Below are positions 38,389 to 46,781 of a DNA stretch of 64,000 nucleotides, one piece after another (within the stretch, counting starts at the first letter, position 1; the number at the start of each line of letters is the position of its first letter). The notes beneath the pieces are model-generated. The model saw only the letters and a list, made by a program, of their open reading frames with translations. It made no database searches and was not told where the DNA came from. The stretch covers positions 62,001-126,000 of the forward strand of contig NZ_JAABNR010000004.1 of assembly GCF_009925085.1 (NCBI RefSeq). The letters are read 5' to 3'. Made by a program: the position numbers and the translations under genes. The DNA comes from Stagnihabitans tardus (GTDB lineage: Bacteria > Pseudomonadota > Alphaproteobacteria > Rhodobacterales > Rhodobacteraceae).

Positions 38389-39158
38389 AGCCAGAGGCGC
38401 AGGGCCTCGACGGCCTCGGGCTCGTCGAGGAAGGGCATATGGCCGCGCCCCGGCACCTCGGCCGCGATCAGGTCGGGGCGGCGGCGTTGCATCTCAAGAA
38501 GGGTCTCCGCCGACAGAAGATCCGACCCCGCGCCCCGGATCACCGCCAGGTTGGCGGGCAGGAGGTCGTAAAGTGGCCAGAGGTCGGGCAGGGGGGCATC
38601 GAAAGCGGCGAGGAAGGCCTCGCGGAGGGCGGGGTCATAGTTCAGCCCCAGGCTCCCGTCGGGCCGCAGGAAAAGCCGCTCGGCTTCCGTCCGCCAGCGC
38701 GCCATGGGCACATCGGAGAACCCCGGGCCCCGCGACAGGGCCTCCGCTGCAGCCTCGAGGCTCGTGGGCGTCCGGCCGAGGTAATCCCCGATCCGCGCCA
38801 AGCCCTGCCGCTCGATCACTGGCCCGATATCGACGAGGCAGAGGCTCGCCACCCGCCCCTGCGCCGCCATGACCATCCCCAAAAGCCCCCCGCGTGAGGC
38901 GCCGATGACATGGGCGCGTCCAATCCCCAGGTGGTCGAGCAAAGCCACCGCATCCGCCGCCTCCTGCGGGACCGTATAGGGCGGGGTCCAGTCCGACAGC
39001 CCCCGACCCCGCGAGTCCAGCCGGATCAGCCGCAGCCCCAGCCCCGTGAGCGTATCGAAATCCCGACCCTCCCGCGTCAGGCCCGCAAGGCAGAGAACCG
39101 GCAGCCCCTCGCCCTCATCCCGGTAATGCAGCCGGACCCCGCCCGTCGTGAATTCCAT
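38361..39158 (-). CDS. Alpha/beta-hydrolase fold protein
   Basis: The 265-residue hydrolase has the oxyanion region LCLAGLTREGRDF, the nucleophile elbow GASRGG (Ser at about 94), an Asp region near VIRGAGSDLLS and the catalytic His in PGRGHMPFLDEP. It is cytoplasmic, without signal peptide. The substrate is unknown; GASRGG is shared with many esterases and lactonases. ATG 39158 is divergent from tal across 126 bp. Its 3' end runs into apbE, which must limit independent termination of both genes. Confidence 0.9.
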   Translation of the reverse strand: MEFTTGGVRLHYRDEGEGLPVLCLAGLTREGRDFDTLTGLGLRLIRLDSRGRGLSDWTPPYTVPQEAADAVALLDHLGIGRAHVIGASRGGLLGMVMAAQGRVASLCLVDIGPVIERQGLARIGDYLGRTPTSLEAAAEALSRGPGFSDVPMARWRTEAERLFLRPDGSLGLNYDPALREAFLAAFDAPLPDLWPLYDLLPANLAVIRGAGSDLLSAETLLEMQRRRPDLIAAEVPGRGHMPFLDEPEAVEALRLWLQAAKTPVA

Positions 39159-39284
39159 GACCTCTCCTTTTCGCCCAGTCTAGCGCAGTCCGGGCCCCGC
39201 AAAAGCCTTTTGCCGCTTTTCCCCGGGGCGAAATCGGCCCATAAAGACCGCGGCCCACGTTAAAGCGTTATGTCGGAGGAACCT

Positions 39285-40223
39285 ATGTCCAGCAAACTTG
39301 ACCAACTTCGCCAGATGACCGTCGTGGTCGCCGATACCGGCGATATCGACGCCGTGCGCCGCCTGGCCCCCCAGGACTGCACCACCAATCCCTCGCTCGT
39401 GCTGAAGGCGGTGCAAAGCCCCGCCATGGCCGAGCGCGTGACCGAGACCGTGGCGCGTCTGAAGGGCGTGGCCAACCCGGTCGAAGCCATCATCCTCGAC
39501 CTGACCATCGCGCTCGGCACCCAGCTTGCGGGCATCGTCCCGGGCCGGGTCTCGACGGAAGTCGATGCGCGCCTCTCCTTCGACAAGGCGGCCTCCATCG
39601 CCAAGGCCCATCAGCTGATCGAGGCCTATGCCAAGGCGGGCGTGGGCAAAGACCGCATCCTGATCAAGCTGGCCTCGACCTGGGAAGGCATCCAGGCCGC
39701 GCGCGAGCTGGAGAAGGCGGGCATCCAGTGCAACCTGACGCTTTTGTTCTCGATGGCCCAGGCCAAGGCCTGTGCGGACGCGGGCGCCTTCCTGATCTCG
39801 CCCTTCGTCGGGCGGATCACCGATTGGTTCACCAAGGCCACCGGCCAGACCTATACGCCCGAGACCGATCCGGGCGTCCTGTCGGTGCGCCGCATCTATG
39901 ATCACTACAAGGCGCACGGCATCCCGACCGTGGTCATGGGCGCAAGCTTCCGCAACCCCGGCCAGATCGAGGCGCTGGCGGGCTGCGACCGGCTGACCAT
40001 CTCGCCCGATCTTCTGGCGAAGCTGGGTGAGGACATGGGCGATCTGCCGCGCAAGCTGACCGCCGGGGCGGCGGGGGCGGCAGCGGCGCCGACCTCGGAA
40101 GAGGCCTTCCGCTGGGAGCACAACGAGGACGCCATGGCCACCGAGAAGCTCGCCGAGGGGATCCGCAACTTCAACCTTGACGCGATCAAGCTGGAGAAGA
40201 TGATCGCCGAGAAACTGGCCTGA
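39285..40223 (+). CDS. tal: Transaldolase
   Basis: This pentose phosphate enzyme transfers dihydroxyacetone between sugar phosphates. The 312-residue subfamily-1 protein shows [30 protein letters not shown], the Schiff-base Lys region [16 protein letters not shown] (Lys at about 129) and [20 protein letters not shown] 39285 has GGAGGAA five bases upstream; an in-frame ATG at 39270 lacks a site. It is a stand-alone gene followed by a small lysine-rich ORF. Confidence 0.96.
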   Translation: MSSKLDQLRQMTVVVADTGDIDAVRRLAPQDCTTNPSLVLKAVQSPAMAERVTETVARLKGVANPVEAIILDLTIALGTQLAGIVPGRVSTEVDARLSFDKAASIAKAHQLIEAYAKAGVGKDRILIKLASTWEGIQAARELEKAGIQCNLTLLFSMAQAKACADAGAFLISPFVGRITDWFTKATGQTYTPETDPGVLSVRRIYDHYKAHGIPTVVMGASFRNPGQIEALAGCDRLTISPDLLAKLGEDMGDLPRKLTAGAAGAAAAPTSEEAFRWEHNEDAMATEKLAEGIRNFNLDAIKLEKMIAEKLA

Positions 40224-40291
40224 GAGGGAGGCCCCGGATCAAGTCCGGGGCAGCCCGTCGCGGGTGTGGAATGCAACGCCAGGAGGGTGTG

Positions 40292-40399
40292 ATGGCCAAG
40301 GGACTGAACAAGCGCAAGGACGTGAAGAAGCCCAAGAAAGAGGTCGCGGCCAAGGCGGCGGTCTCGGCGGTCAAGCTGACCTCCAAGCCCAAGGACTGA
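40292..40399 (+). CDS. Lysine-rich 35-residue miniprotein
   Basis: A short ORF with a strong AGGAGGG ribosome site starts at ATG 40292: MAKGLNKRKDVKKPKKEV, then an Ala-rich stretch, ending TSKPKD. Roughly a third of the residues are Lys or Arg. It resembles small basic Rhodobacterales proteins of unknown role; nucleic-acid or ribosome binding is a guess. It lies 68 bp after tal and may be cotranscribed with it. Confidence 0.65.
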   Translation: MAKGLNKRKDVKKPKKEVAAKAAVSAVKLTSKPKD

Positions 40400-40468
40400 C
40401 CCCGGGTCCAAGGTTCGGACCGCTCCGGGACCTGCGCGCGGGTCCCGGACCTCTGCACGGGGGATGCG

Positions 40469-40915
40469 ATGGATTACAGCTGGCGCCAGGACCCCGAGGT
40501 TCCGGCCTTTGACGATTCCGTCCCCGTTGCGGTGATGGATGCCGAATGCGCCATCTGCTCCTTTGGCGCGCGGATGATCCACCGGCTCGACCGCTCGGGC
40601 CGGGTGCGGATCTGCCCGGTCCAGAGCCCGCTGGGCGCGGCGCTCTTGCGCCACCACGGGTTCCAGCCGCGCGACCCCTCCTCCTGGCTTTACATCGACC
40701 GGGGCCGCGCCCATGCCGATTTCGACGCGGTCATCCATGCCGGGGAGAGCTTCGGCGGCTTTGGCCGGCTGACCTCGGTCCTGCGGCTGATCCCCAAGCG
40801 CCCGCGCGACTGGCTTTATGCGCGGCTCGCCCAAAACCGCTACAGGATCTTCGGGCGGGGCGACCTCTGCGGTCTGCCCGATCCGGGGCTCCAGGCGCGG
40901 ATATTGCGGGGCTGA
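40469..40915 (+). CDS. DCC-family (DUF393) thiol-disulfide oxidoreductase-like protein
   Basis: The 148-residue protein carries the CxxC motif in the form DAECAICSFGARMIHRLDRS (about 24-43), the signature of the DUF393/YuxK group. The downstream family features are CPVQSPLGAALLRHHG, then YIDRG, GRLTSVLRLIPKRPRDWLY and a YRIFGR tail. It is a predicted cytoplasmic thioredoxin-fold protein of unknown partner. ATG 40469 follows GGGGGAT. Confidence 0.88.
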   Translation: MDYSWRQDPEVPAFDDSVPVAVMDAECAICSFGARMIHRLDRSGRVRICPVQSPLGAALLRHHGFQPRDPSSWLYIDRGRAHADFDAVIHAGESFGGFGRLTSVLRLIPKRPRDWLYARLAQNRYRIFGRGDLCGLPDPGLQARILRG

Positions 40916-40944
40916 GGCGGCAGGCGGGCTTCACCCCGCCGCGT

Positions 40945-41391
40945 CTAGTCCTTCACCGTCTCCATCGCCACATAGGTCGAGGTCCCCGCCACATGGGGCA
41001 GGGCGGAAATCCTCTCGCCCAGGACCCGGCGATAGGCCTGGATGTCGCTGGTCCGCACCTTCAAGAGATAGTCGAAGCGGCTGGCGATCATGTGGCATTC
41101 CTCGACCTCGGGCACCGCAAGCACCGCGCGGTTGAAGGCCTGGAGCGCCGCCTCGCGGGTGTCCGACAGCCTGACCTCGACGAAAGCGACATGGGCCTGC
41201 CCCATGGCCACGCGGTCGAGCCGCGCCCCATAGCCCCGGATCACGCCCGAGGCCTCCAGCCGCTTGATCCGCGCCTGGACCGGGCTTTTCGAGAGCCCCA
41301 CCCGCGCGCCGATCTCGGCGGCCGAGAGCCGCCCCTCGCCCTCCAGCACGGCCAGGATGGCAAGGTCAAAGCTGTCCAGGTCGTTTGGCAT
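40945..41391 (-). CDS. putR: Lrp/AsnC-family regulator, probable PutR
   Basis: The 148-residue regulator has an AsnC-type helix-turn-helix (SAAEIGARVGLSKSPVQARI, about 23-42) and a RAM ligand-binding domain (about 65-148, VPEVEECHMIASRFDYLLKV). It is divergent from putA with 105 bp between starts. That is the arrangement in Rhodobacter and Agrobacterium, where PutR activates putA in response to proline. ATG 41391 (MPNDLDSFD) is the natural start; an upstream in-frame ATG at 41406 adds five residues. Confidence 0.9.
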   Translation of the reverse strand: MPNDLDSFDLAILAVLEGEGRLSAAEIGARVGLSKSPVQARIKRLEASGVIRGYGARLDRVAMGQAHVAFVEVRLSDTREAALQAFNRAVLAVPEVEECHMIASRFDYLLKVRTSDIQAYRRVLGERISALPHVAGTSTYVAMETVKD

Positions 41392-41496
41392 GTCATGACC
41401 CCTCATTTCAGGCCAAACGGCCTGCGAAAACCCACAGCCCGGGAAAATCGCCCGGATGTTCCCTGATATACTGGCTGAAACAGCATGGGAAGCATC

Positions 41497-44400
41497 ATGG
41501 ACGCCCTGACCATCCTCCGCCACGGCACCCTGGCCGATGAAGCCACCCTGACCGCCGCGAACCTCTCCCTCGCCGCGCTGGACGCAGGCGCCCGCGCCGC
41601 CATCACGAGGGACGCCGCCGCCCTCGTCGCCCGCATCCGTTCCAGCGCGAAACCCGGGCTGATGGAGGTCTTCCTGGCCGAATATGGGCTTTCCACCGAC
41701 GAGGGCATCGCGCTGATGTGCCTCGCGGAGGCCCTTCTCCGCGTCCCCGATGCCCCCACGATGGACGCCCTGATCGAGGACAAGATCGCCCCGGCCGATT
41801 GGGGCCGCCACCTGGGGCGCTCCTCCTCCTCGCTGGTGAACGCCTCGACCTGGGCGCTGATGCTGACCGGCAAGGTGCTGGAGGACCGCGAGCCCGGCAT
41901 CGTCGCCCATCTGAAGGGCGCGATGAAACGCCTGGGCGAGCCCGTGATCCGCACCGCCGTCTCGCGCGCCATGAAGGAGATGGGCCGCGCCTTTGTCCTG
42001 GGCGAGACGATCCAGGCCGCGATGGACCGCGCCCGCGAGCTGGAATCCAAGGGTTACACCTACAGCTACGACATGCTGGGCGAGGCCGCGCGGACCGAAG
42101 CCGATGCCCACCGCTATCACCTGTCCTATTCCGCCGCGATCACCGCCATTGCGCGTGCCGCCACCCATGGCGACATCCGCACCAACCCGGGGATTTCGGT
42201 CAAGCTCTCCGCGCTCCACCCCCGCTATGAAGTCGCCCGCCGCGCGCAGGTGATGGAGGAGCTGGTCCCCCGCCTCGCCTCGCTGGCGGGCCTCGCCAAG
42301 GCGGCAGGCCTCGGCCTGAACATCGACGCGGAGGAGGCCGACCGCCTGACCCTCTCGCTCGAGGTCATCGAAGCGGTGCTCTCGGACCCCTCGCTGAAGG
42401 GTTGGGACGGGTTTGGCGTCGTGGTCCAGGCCTATGGGCGGCGCGCGGGTGCGGTGATCGACTGGCTTTACCAGACCGCAACGCGCCTTGACCGCAAGAT
42501 CATGGTCCGCCTCGTGAAAGGCGCCTATTGGGATGCCGAGATCAAAAGGGCGCAGGTCATGGGCCTCACCTCCTTCCCGGTCTATACGCGCAAGGAGGCT
42601 ACCGATGCCTCCTATATGGCCAATGCGCGCAAGCTCTTGGGAATGACCGACCGCATCTATCCGCAATTCGCCACCCACAATGCCCATACCGTCGCCGCCG
42701 TCCTGCATATGGCGGAAGGCCTGCCGAAAGGCGCCTATGAGTTCCAGCGCCTGCATGGCATGGGAGAGCGGCTCCACGACCTGGTCCTGACCGAACGCGG
42801 CACGCGCTGCCGGATCTATGCGCCGGTGGGCGCCCACCGCGACCTTTTGGCCTATCTCGTGCGCAGGCTGTTGGAGAACGGCGCCAATTCCTCCTTCGTC
42901 AACCAGATCGTCAATGCCGAGATCCCGCCGGAAAAGGTCGCAGCCTGCCCCCTGACCGCGATGGAGACCCCGCGCAAGCAGCCCGTGACCTCCGGCCCCG
43001 ATCTCTTCGCCCCCCGCCGCAATTCGCGCGGCTTCGACCTGAGCGATGCCACCGACCTGGCCGCCATCGAGGCTGCCCGCGCCCCCTTCCGCGCCACGAT
43101 CTTCGAGGCGGGCCCCCGCCTTGCGGGCGCCGTGCAAGGGGACAAGCGGCTGGGCGTGCCCAACTCCGCCGATGGGAGCCTGACGGGCCATGTCGTGACC
43201 GCCTCCCTGGCCGATGTCGAGACCGCGCTGACGGCGGCCACCCCCTGGGGCGCGCCCAACCGCGCCGAGGTCCTGAACCGCGCCGCGGACCTTTACGAGG
43301 CGAATTTCGGCGCCATCTTCGCGCTTTTGGCGCGGGAGGCGGGCAAGACCCTGCCCGATGCGGTGGCTGAACTGCGCGAGGCGGTGGATTTCCTGCGCTA
43401 TTACGCAGGCGGAACCCAAGGCACCCCGCGCGGGGTTTTCGCCTGCATCTCGCCCTGGAACTTCCCGCTGGCGATCTTCACGGGCCAGGTGGCGGCGGCC
43501 TTGGCCTCGGGGAACGCGGTCCTGGCCAAGCCGGCCGAGCAGACGCCGCTGATCGCGGCCCTGGCCGTGGACCTCTTGCACCAGGCGGGGGTGCCAAGGG
43601 CCGCCTTGCAGCTTCTGCCCGGCGATGGCGCGGTGGGGGCGGCGCTCACGCGGGATGCGCGGGTGAAGGGCGTGGCCTTCACCGGCTCGACCGAGACGGC
43701 TCTGTTGATCCGGCGGTCCATGGCCGCGCATCTCGACCCCGGTGCGCCGCTCATCGCCGAGACCGGGGGCTTGAACGCCATGCTGGTGGATTCGACGGCC
43801 TTGCCCGAACAGGCCGTGCGCGACGTGATCGCTGCGGCCTTCCAGAGCGCCGGTCAAAGGTGCTCGGCGCTCCGCTGCCTTTACCTGCAAGAGGATATCG
43901 CCCCCCATGTCCTGACCATGCTGCAGGGCGCGATGGAGACCCTGTCCTTGGGCAACCCCTGGGGGCTCGAGACCGATATCGGCCCGGTGATCGATGCCGA
44001 GGCGCAGAAGGGGATTGCCGATTACATCGCAGCGGCCCGCAACGAGGGGCGGGTCCTGGCCGAACTTACCGCGCCGAAAGGGGGGAGCTTCGTGGCCCCG
44101 GTGGTCCTGAAGGTCAAGGGCATCGCGCAGATGCCGCGCGAGATCTTCGGCCCCGTCCTGCATGTGGCGACCTTCAAGGCGGGCGAGATCCCTGCGGTCA
44201 TCGCTTCGATCAATGCGACGGGTTATGGGCTGACCTTCGGTCTTCACACCCGGATCGACGACCGGGTGCAAGAGGTGGTCTCAAACGTCCATGTCGGCAA
44301 TGTCTATGTGAACCGCAACCAGATCGGGGCGGTGGTGGGGTCTCAGCCCTTCGGCGGCGAGGGGCTCTCGGGCACCGGTCCCAAGGCAGGCGGGCCGCAT

Positions 44401-44928
44401 TACCTGGGCCGTTTCGTGACGGGGGCCCTGCCGACTGTGGGGGGGGCGCCCGAGGCGGCGAGCGGCGCCCTGCCGACTGCGGGGGGCGCGCGCGTGGCGG
44501 GGGGCTCTTTGGCGGCCAGCGCGGCGCAGGTGGCGGCGGCGGTCCTGCGCGCCCTGGACCTTCCCGGACCCACGGGGGAGTCGAACCGCCTGACGCTGAT
44601 CGCGCGGGCTCCGCTTTTGTGCTTGGGGCCGGATGTGGCGGGCCAGGTGGCGGCGGTTGGGGCCTTGGGGGGGCGGGGCGTCGCGGCGGAGGGGCTGGAG
44701 CCCAAGGCGCTGGAGCGGCTCGAGGGCTTTTCGGGCGCGCTGTGGTGGGGCGAGGCGGACCAGGCCCGGGCCTATGTCCAGGCCCTGGCCGCGCGGCAGG
44801 GACCGATCCTGCCGCTGATCACCGGGGCGCCCGACCTTGGCCATGTGCTGCAGGAGCGGCATATCTGCATCGACACCACGGCCTCGGGCGGCAATGCGCA
44901 GCTTCTGGCGGAGGTCGGGGGCGACTGA
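41497..44928 (+). CDS. putA: Bifunctional proline dehydrogenase/P5C dehydrogenase
   Basis: PutA oxidises proline to glutamate with an FAD proline dehydrogenase domain (about 60-460; KLSALHPRYE, VRLVKGAYWDAEIKRAQVMG, ATHNAHTVAAV) and an NAD P5C dehydrogenase domain (about 520-975; SPWNFPLAIFTGQVAAAL, ETGGLNAMLV, catalytic Cys in FQSAGQRCSAL). Electrons go to quinone. ATG 41497 has GGGAAG upstream; ATG 41485 is an alternative. At about 976-1000 two in-frame ALPT(V/A)GG segments are encoded by the CTGCCGACTG repeat, just where the dehydrogenase domain passes into the C-terminal domain. The total of 1143 residues is normal for this type. Confidence 0.96.
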   Translation: MDALTILRHGTLADEATLTAANLSLAALDAGARAAITRDAAALVARIRSSAKPGLMEVFLAEYGLSTDEGIALMCLAEALLRVPDAPTMDALIEDKIAPADWGRHLGRSSSSLVNASTWALMLTGKVLEDREPGIVAHLKGAMKRLGEPVIRTAVSRAMKEMGRAFVLGETIQAAMDRARELESKGYTYSYDMLGEAARTEADAHRYHLSYSAAITAIARAATHGDIRTNPGISVKLSALHPRYEVARRAQVMEELVPRLASLAGLAKAAGLGLNIDAEEADRLTLSLEVIEAVLSDPSLKGWDGFGVVVQAYGRRAGAVIDWLYQTATRLDRKIMVRLVKGAYWDAEIKRAQVMGLTSFPVYTRKEATDASYMANARKLLGMTDRIYPQFATHNAHTVAAVLHMAEGLPKGAYEFQRLHGMGERLHDLVLTERGTRCRIYAPVGAHRDLLAYLVRRLLENGANSSFVNQIVNAEIPPEKVAACPLTAMETPRKQPVTSGPDLFAPRRNSRGFDLSDATDLAAIEAARAPFRATIFEAGPRLAGAVQGDKRLGVPNSADGSLTGHVVTASLADVETALTAATPWGAPNRAEVLNRAADLYEANFGAIFALLAREAGKTLPDAVAELREAVDFLRYYAGGTQGTPRGVFACISPWNFPLAIFTGQVAAALASGNAVLAKPAEQTPLIAALAVDLLHQAGVPRAALQLLPGDGAVGAALTRDARVKGVAFTGSTETALLIRRSMAAHLDPGAPLIAETGGLNAMLVDSTALPEQAVRDVIAAAFQSAGQRCSALRCLYLQEDIAPHVLTMLQGAMETLSLGNPWGLETDIGPVIDAEAQKGIADYIAAARNEGRVLAELTAPKGGSFVAPVVLKVKGIAQMPREIFGPVLHVATFKAGEIPAVIASINATGYGLTFGLHTRIDDRVQEVVSNVHVGNVYVNRNQIGAVVGSQPFGGEGLSGTGPKAGGPHYLGRFVTGALPTVGGAPEAASGALPTAGGARVAGGSLAASAAQVAAAVLRALDLPGPTGESNRLTLIARAPLLCLGPDVAGQVAAVGALGGRGVAAEGLEPKALERLEGFSGALWWGEADQARAYVQALAARQGPILPLITGAPDLGHVLQERHICIDTTASGGNAQLLAEVGGD
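44428..44480 (+). repeat. CTGCCGACTG repeats inside putA
   Basis: Two copies (CCGACTG at 44431-44437 and 44473-44479), each with GGCCCTG or CGCCCTG before and GGGG after, are read in frame as ALPTVGG and ALPTAGG. The Thr codon is ACT, uncommon in this GC-rich genome. Confidence 0.7.
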
Positions 44929-45274
44929 GCGGCGTCAAGCGGAGCGGGCCCCATGGGGGCCCGCAAGCGGTCATCTCGCCTCTGGGCCTGCGGCCCAACC
45001 GTCTCGGGTCTCGGGCTCATCCGGGGGGAATGGTCACGCCGCAGTTGTCACAGGGCCCCGGGCAGTCAATCGGCGTGAGGAGGGCGCTGGACAGCAAAGC
45101 GCCTTCGTCATGCGCCTTGGCTCTGTCCTCTGCCCCATGATCCAGGATCTTGCCCGGCGGGATTGCGACCCGGGGCGCAGCGGATCGGCAGGTCGTGGTC
45201 CCGGGGGAAGGGGCACTCTGGAGAGATTGCGGCCCGGGGCGCAGGGCTCCATGTCCCGACCTGGGCCCCTGCGC
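44929..45274. other. Gene-free gap with repeats after putA
   Basis: No convincing ORF lies here. At 44966-45010 is a variant of the CCTCGCCTCTGG hairpin element (GGGCCTGCGGCCC core, then CAACCGTCTCGG). GATTGCG(A/G)CCCGGGGCGCAG occurs twice, at 45161-45180 and 45225-45244. GGGCCCCATGGGGGCCC at 44945 can form a strong hairpin after putA, without a T-run. Confidence 0.6.
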
Positions 45275-45478
45275 TCACCAATGCGGCGGGCGGACATTGG
45301 CGGCGGGGGCCTCGTGACCCATGGCTTCCCGTTCCGCCTCGCGTTCGGCCAGAAGCGTCGAGAGCCGCGTCAGGCGGTCGATCTCGCGGGCTTGGGCGGC
45401 GACGACATCGGACAGGTCTTCGACCGCCCGGATCAGATGCGCCATTCGCTCTTCCATTGCATCCAGGCGTTCCATCAT
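45275..45478 (-). CDS. slyX: SlyX-family protein
   Basis: The 67-residue protein is a two-part amphipathic coiled coil (MEERMAHLIRAVEDLSDVV, then AAQAREIDRLTRLSTLLAER) ending RPPHW. These are the typical length and terminal PPH(Y/W) of SlyX. The biochemical role of the family is unknown. Two consecutive ATGs (45478, 45475) are possible. It lies downstream of DUF1178 on the same strand but is separated by 162 bp of hairpins. Confidence 0.88.
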   Translation of the reverse strand: MMERLDAMEERMAHLIRAVEDLSDVVAAQAREIDRLTRLSTLLAEREAEREAMGHEAPAANVRPPHW

Positions 45479-45484
45479 CCGTCC

Positions 45485-45606
45485 TTCATTGGTCCAGGAA
45501 TATCCACGGGGTTTCCAAAGGGGCGCCTGCGCCCCTTTGGTTGGGGGGCTCGGGGGGCGAAAGCCCCCCGATCTGGGGGGTGCGGGGGGGCTGCAAGCCC
45601 CCCCGC
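45485..45606. repeat. Diverged TTGGTCCA element with three hairpins
   Basis: TTCATTGGTCCAGGAATA (45485 onward) resembles the TTGGTCCAAATA element. It is followed by a 12-bp perfect hairpin, CCAAAGGGGCGC-CT-GCGCCCCTTTGG (45515-45540). Next come GGGGGGC-GAAA-GCCCCCC (45552-45569) and a G7/C7 hairpin near 45585-45605. Together they separate the DUF1178 gene from slyX and probably stop leftward transcription. Confidence 0.65.
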
Positions 45607-45640
45607 CCTGGGCGACCGGCCGAAGGCCGGGCGCAATCCC

Positions 45641-46048
45641 TCAATTCGTCTTGCGCGTCGGCAAAAACGGCAGGGGCGCCACCGGGACCCCCTCTTCCAG
45701 AAGCGCGATGGCCTCTTCGGGCCGCGCCTCGCCATAGATCGCCCGCTCGGGCGCATCGCCCGCATGCATGGCCCGCGCCTCGGTCACGAAATTCATGCCG
45801 ACATATTCCGAATTCTCCTCGACCCTGCGGCGCAACTCCGCCAGGGCGGCCTCGCGCTGGGCGAGGTCGGCGGCCCGCGCCGTGCCATGCGCCACCTGAG
45901 GCGCCATCAGCGCCTTGTCCACCTCGGTCGCGCCGCAGTCCGGGCAGGACAGATGCCCGGCCCGGCGCAGCCCCTCAAAGGCCTCGCCCGACTGGAACCA
46001 GCTTTCGAACCCGTGCCCCTTCGGGCATTTCAGCGTGTAACGGATCAT
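45641..46048 (-). CDS. DUF1178 family protein
   Basis: The 135-residue protein starts MIRYTLKCPKGHGFESWF and has SCPDCGATEVDKALMAP near 35. The CxxxH and CxxC pairs look like a zinc ribbon. The C-terminal half is helical and ends PFLPTRKTN. This layout is standard for DUF1178, an alphaproteobacterial family of unknown role. ATG 46048 matches the family start; an upstream in-frame start at 46123 is not supported. Confidence 0.9.
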   Translation of the reverse strand: MIRYTLKCPKGHGFESWFQSGEAFEGLRRAGHLSCPDCGATEVDKALMAPQVAHGTARAADLAQREAALAELRRRVEENSEYVGMNFVTEARAMHAGDAPERAIYGEARPEEAIALLEEGVPVAPLPFLPTRKTN

Positions 46049-46178
46049 TTGCGACCCAATCCCGACTTCTGTTTGCACCCTGCATGGCGCCAAGGGTTCC
46101 GCCATGGCCCCAGCATGAGACATGGAGTTTACCGAAAAGTTTCACGACCCGAAAGGCCACCCGACCCCGCCTCGGACG

Positions 46179-46685
46179 TCAGGCCTTGAGCCCCTTGCGA
46201 TGCCGCGCCGCGGGGGCCAGAAGCCCGGGGTCCTGGGCCAGGGCCACGAGGAGCTCCGCCAGCCCCGCCTCGGCCACCAGGCCCGCCGCCTCTTCGGCGC
46301 CGAACCACTTGCGCCGCCGCTCCTTGCGCTCGGGCCAGCGCGCCTTCACCTCGCGCTGCCGCAGGGGATAGACCGTCACGCAGCAAGACCGGACCGAGCG
46401 GTCATTCAGCACCTTGTCATAGACGAAACGCCCCAGCGGATCGCCCGAGACCTTGCCAAGCGCCCCGGCCTCTTCCCAGGCCTCGCGCGCGGCCACCTCC
46501 TCGGGCGCGAGGCCCGCCATCGGCCAGCCCTTGGGGATCACCCAGCGCCGCGTCTCGCGCGAGGTCACCATCAGGACCTCGACCCTTCCCTTCTTCAGCC
46601 GCCAGCACAGCGCCGCCATCTGCCCCAGCGCCGCAGGCGATACGGGAGACAGGTGAGGACCGGGTTCGTCAAAGGCAATGGACAT
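46179..46685 (-). CDS. Nudix hydrolase
   Basis: The 168-residue protein carries a Nudix box, GWPMAGLAPEEVAAREAWEE followed by AG (about 52-73), with the REXXEE core reading REAWEE. VIPKG precedes it. The group resembles alphaproteobacterial Nudix proteins acting on diphosphoinositol or dinucleotide polyphosphates, but the substrate is not certain. ATG 46685 is preferred over a GTG 18 nt upstream. It is read in the same direction as waaA, 96 bp downstream of its stop. Confidence 0.9.
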   Translation of the reverse strand: MSIAFDEPGPHLSPVSPAALGQMAALCWRLKKGRVEVLMVTSRETRRWVIPKGWPMAGLAPEEVAAREAWEEAGALGKVSGDPLGRFVYDKVLNDRSVRSCCVTVYPLRQREVKARWPERKERRRKWFGAEEAAGLVAEAGLAELLVALAQDPGLLAPAARHRKGLKA

Positions 46686-46781
46686 GAGGCTGCTCGATCG
46701 CACTGTACATGGAGCGCTTCTCAGTCCGGCGCCCCTGTCGTCACTGTGGCAGGTTGTCGCGCTTGTGCAAGCCCGCTTGCG

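Noticed and set aside
40945-44271. 1108-codon open frame on the minus strand
   Set aside because: Only the last 148 codons are the Lrp-family regulator; the rest is antisense to putA.
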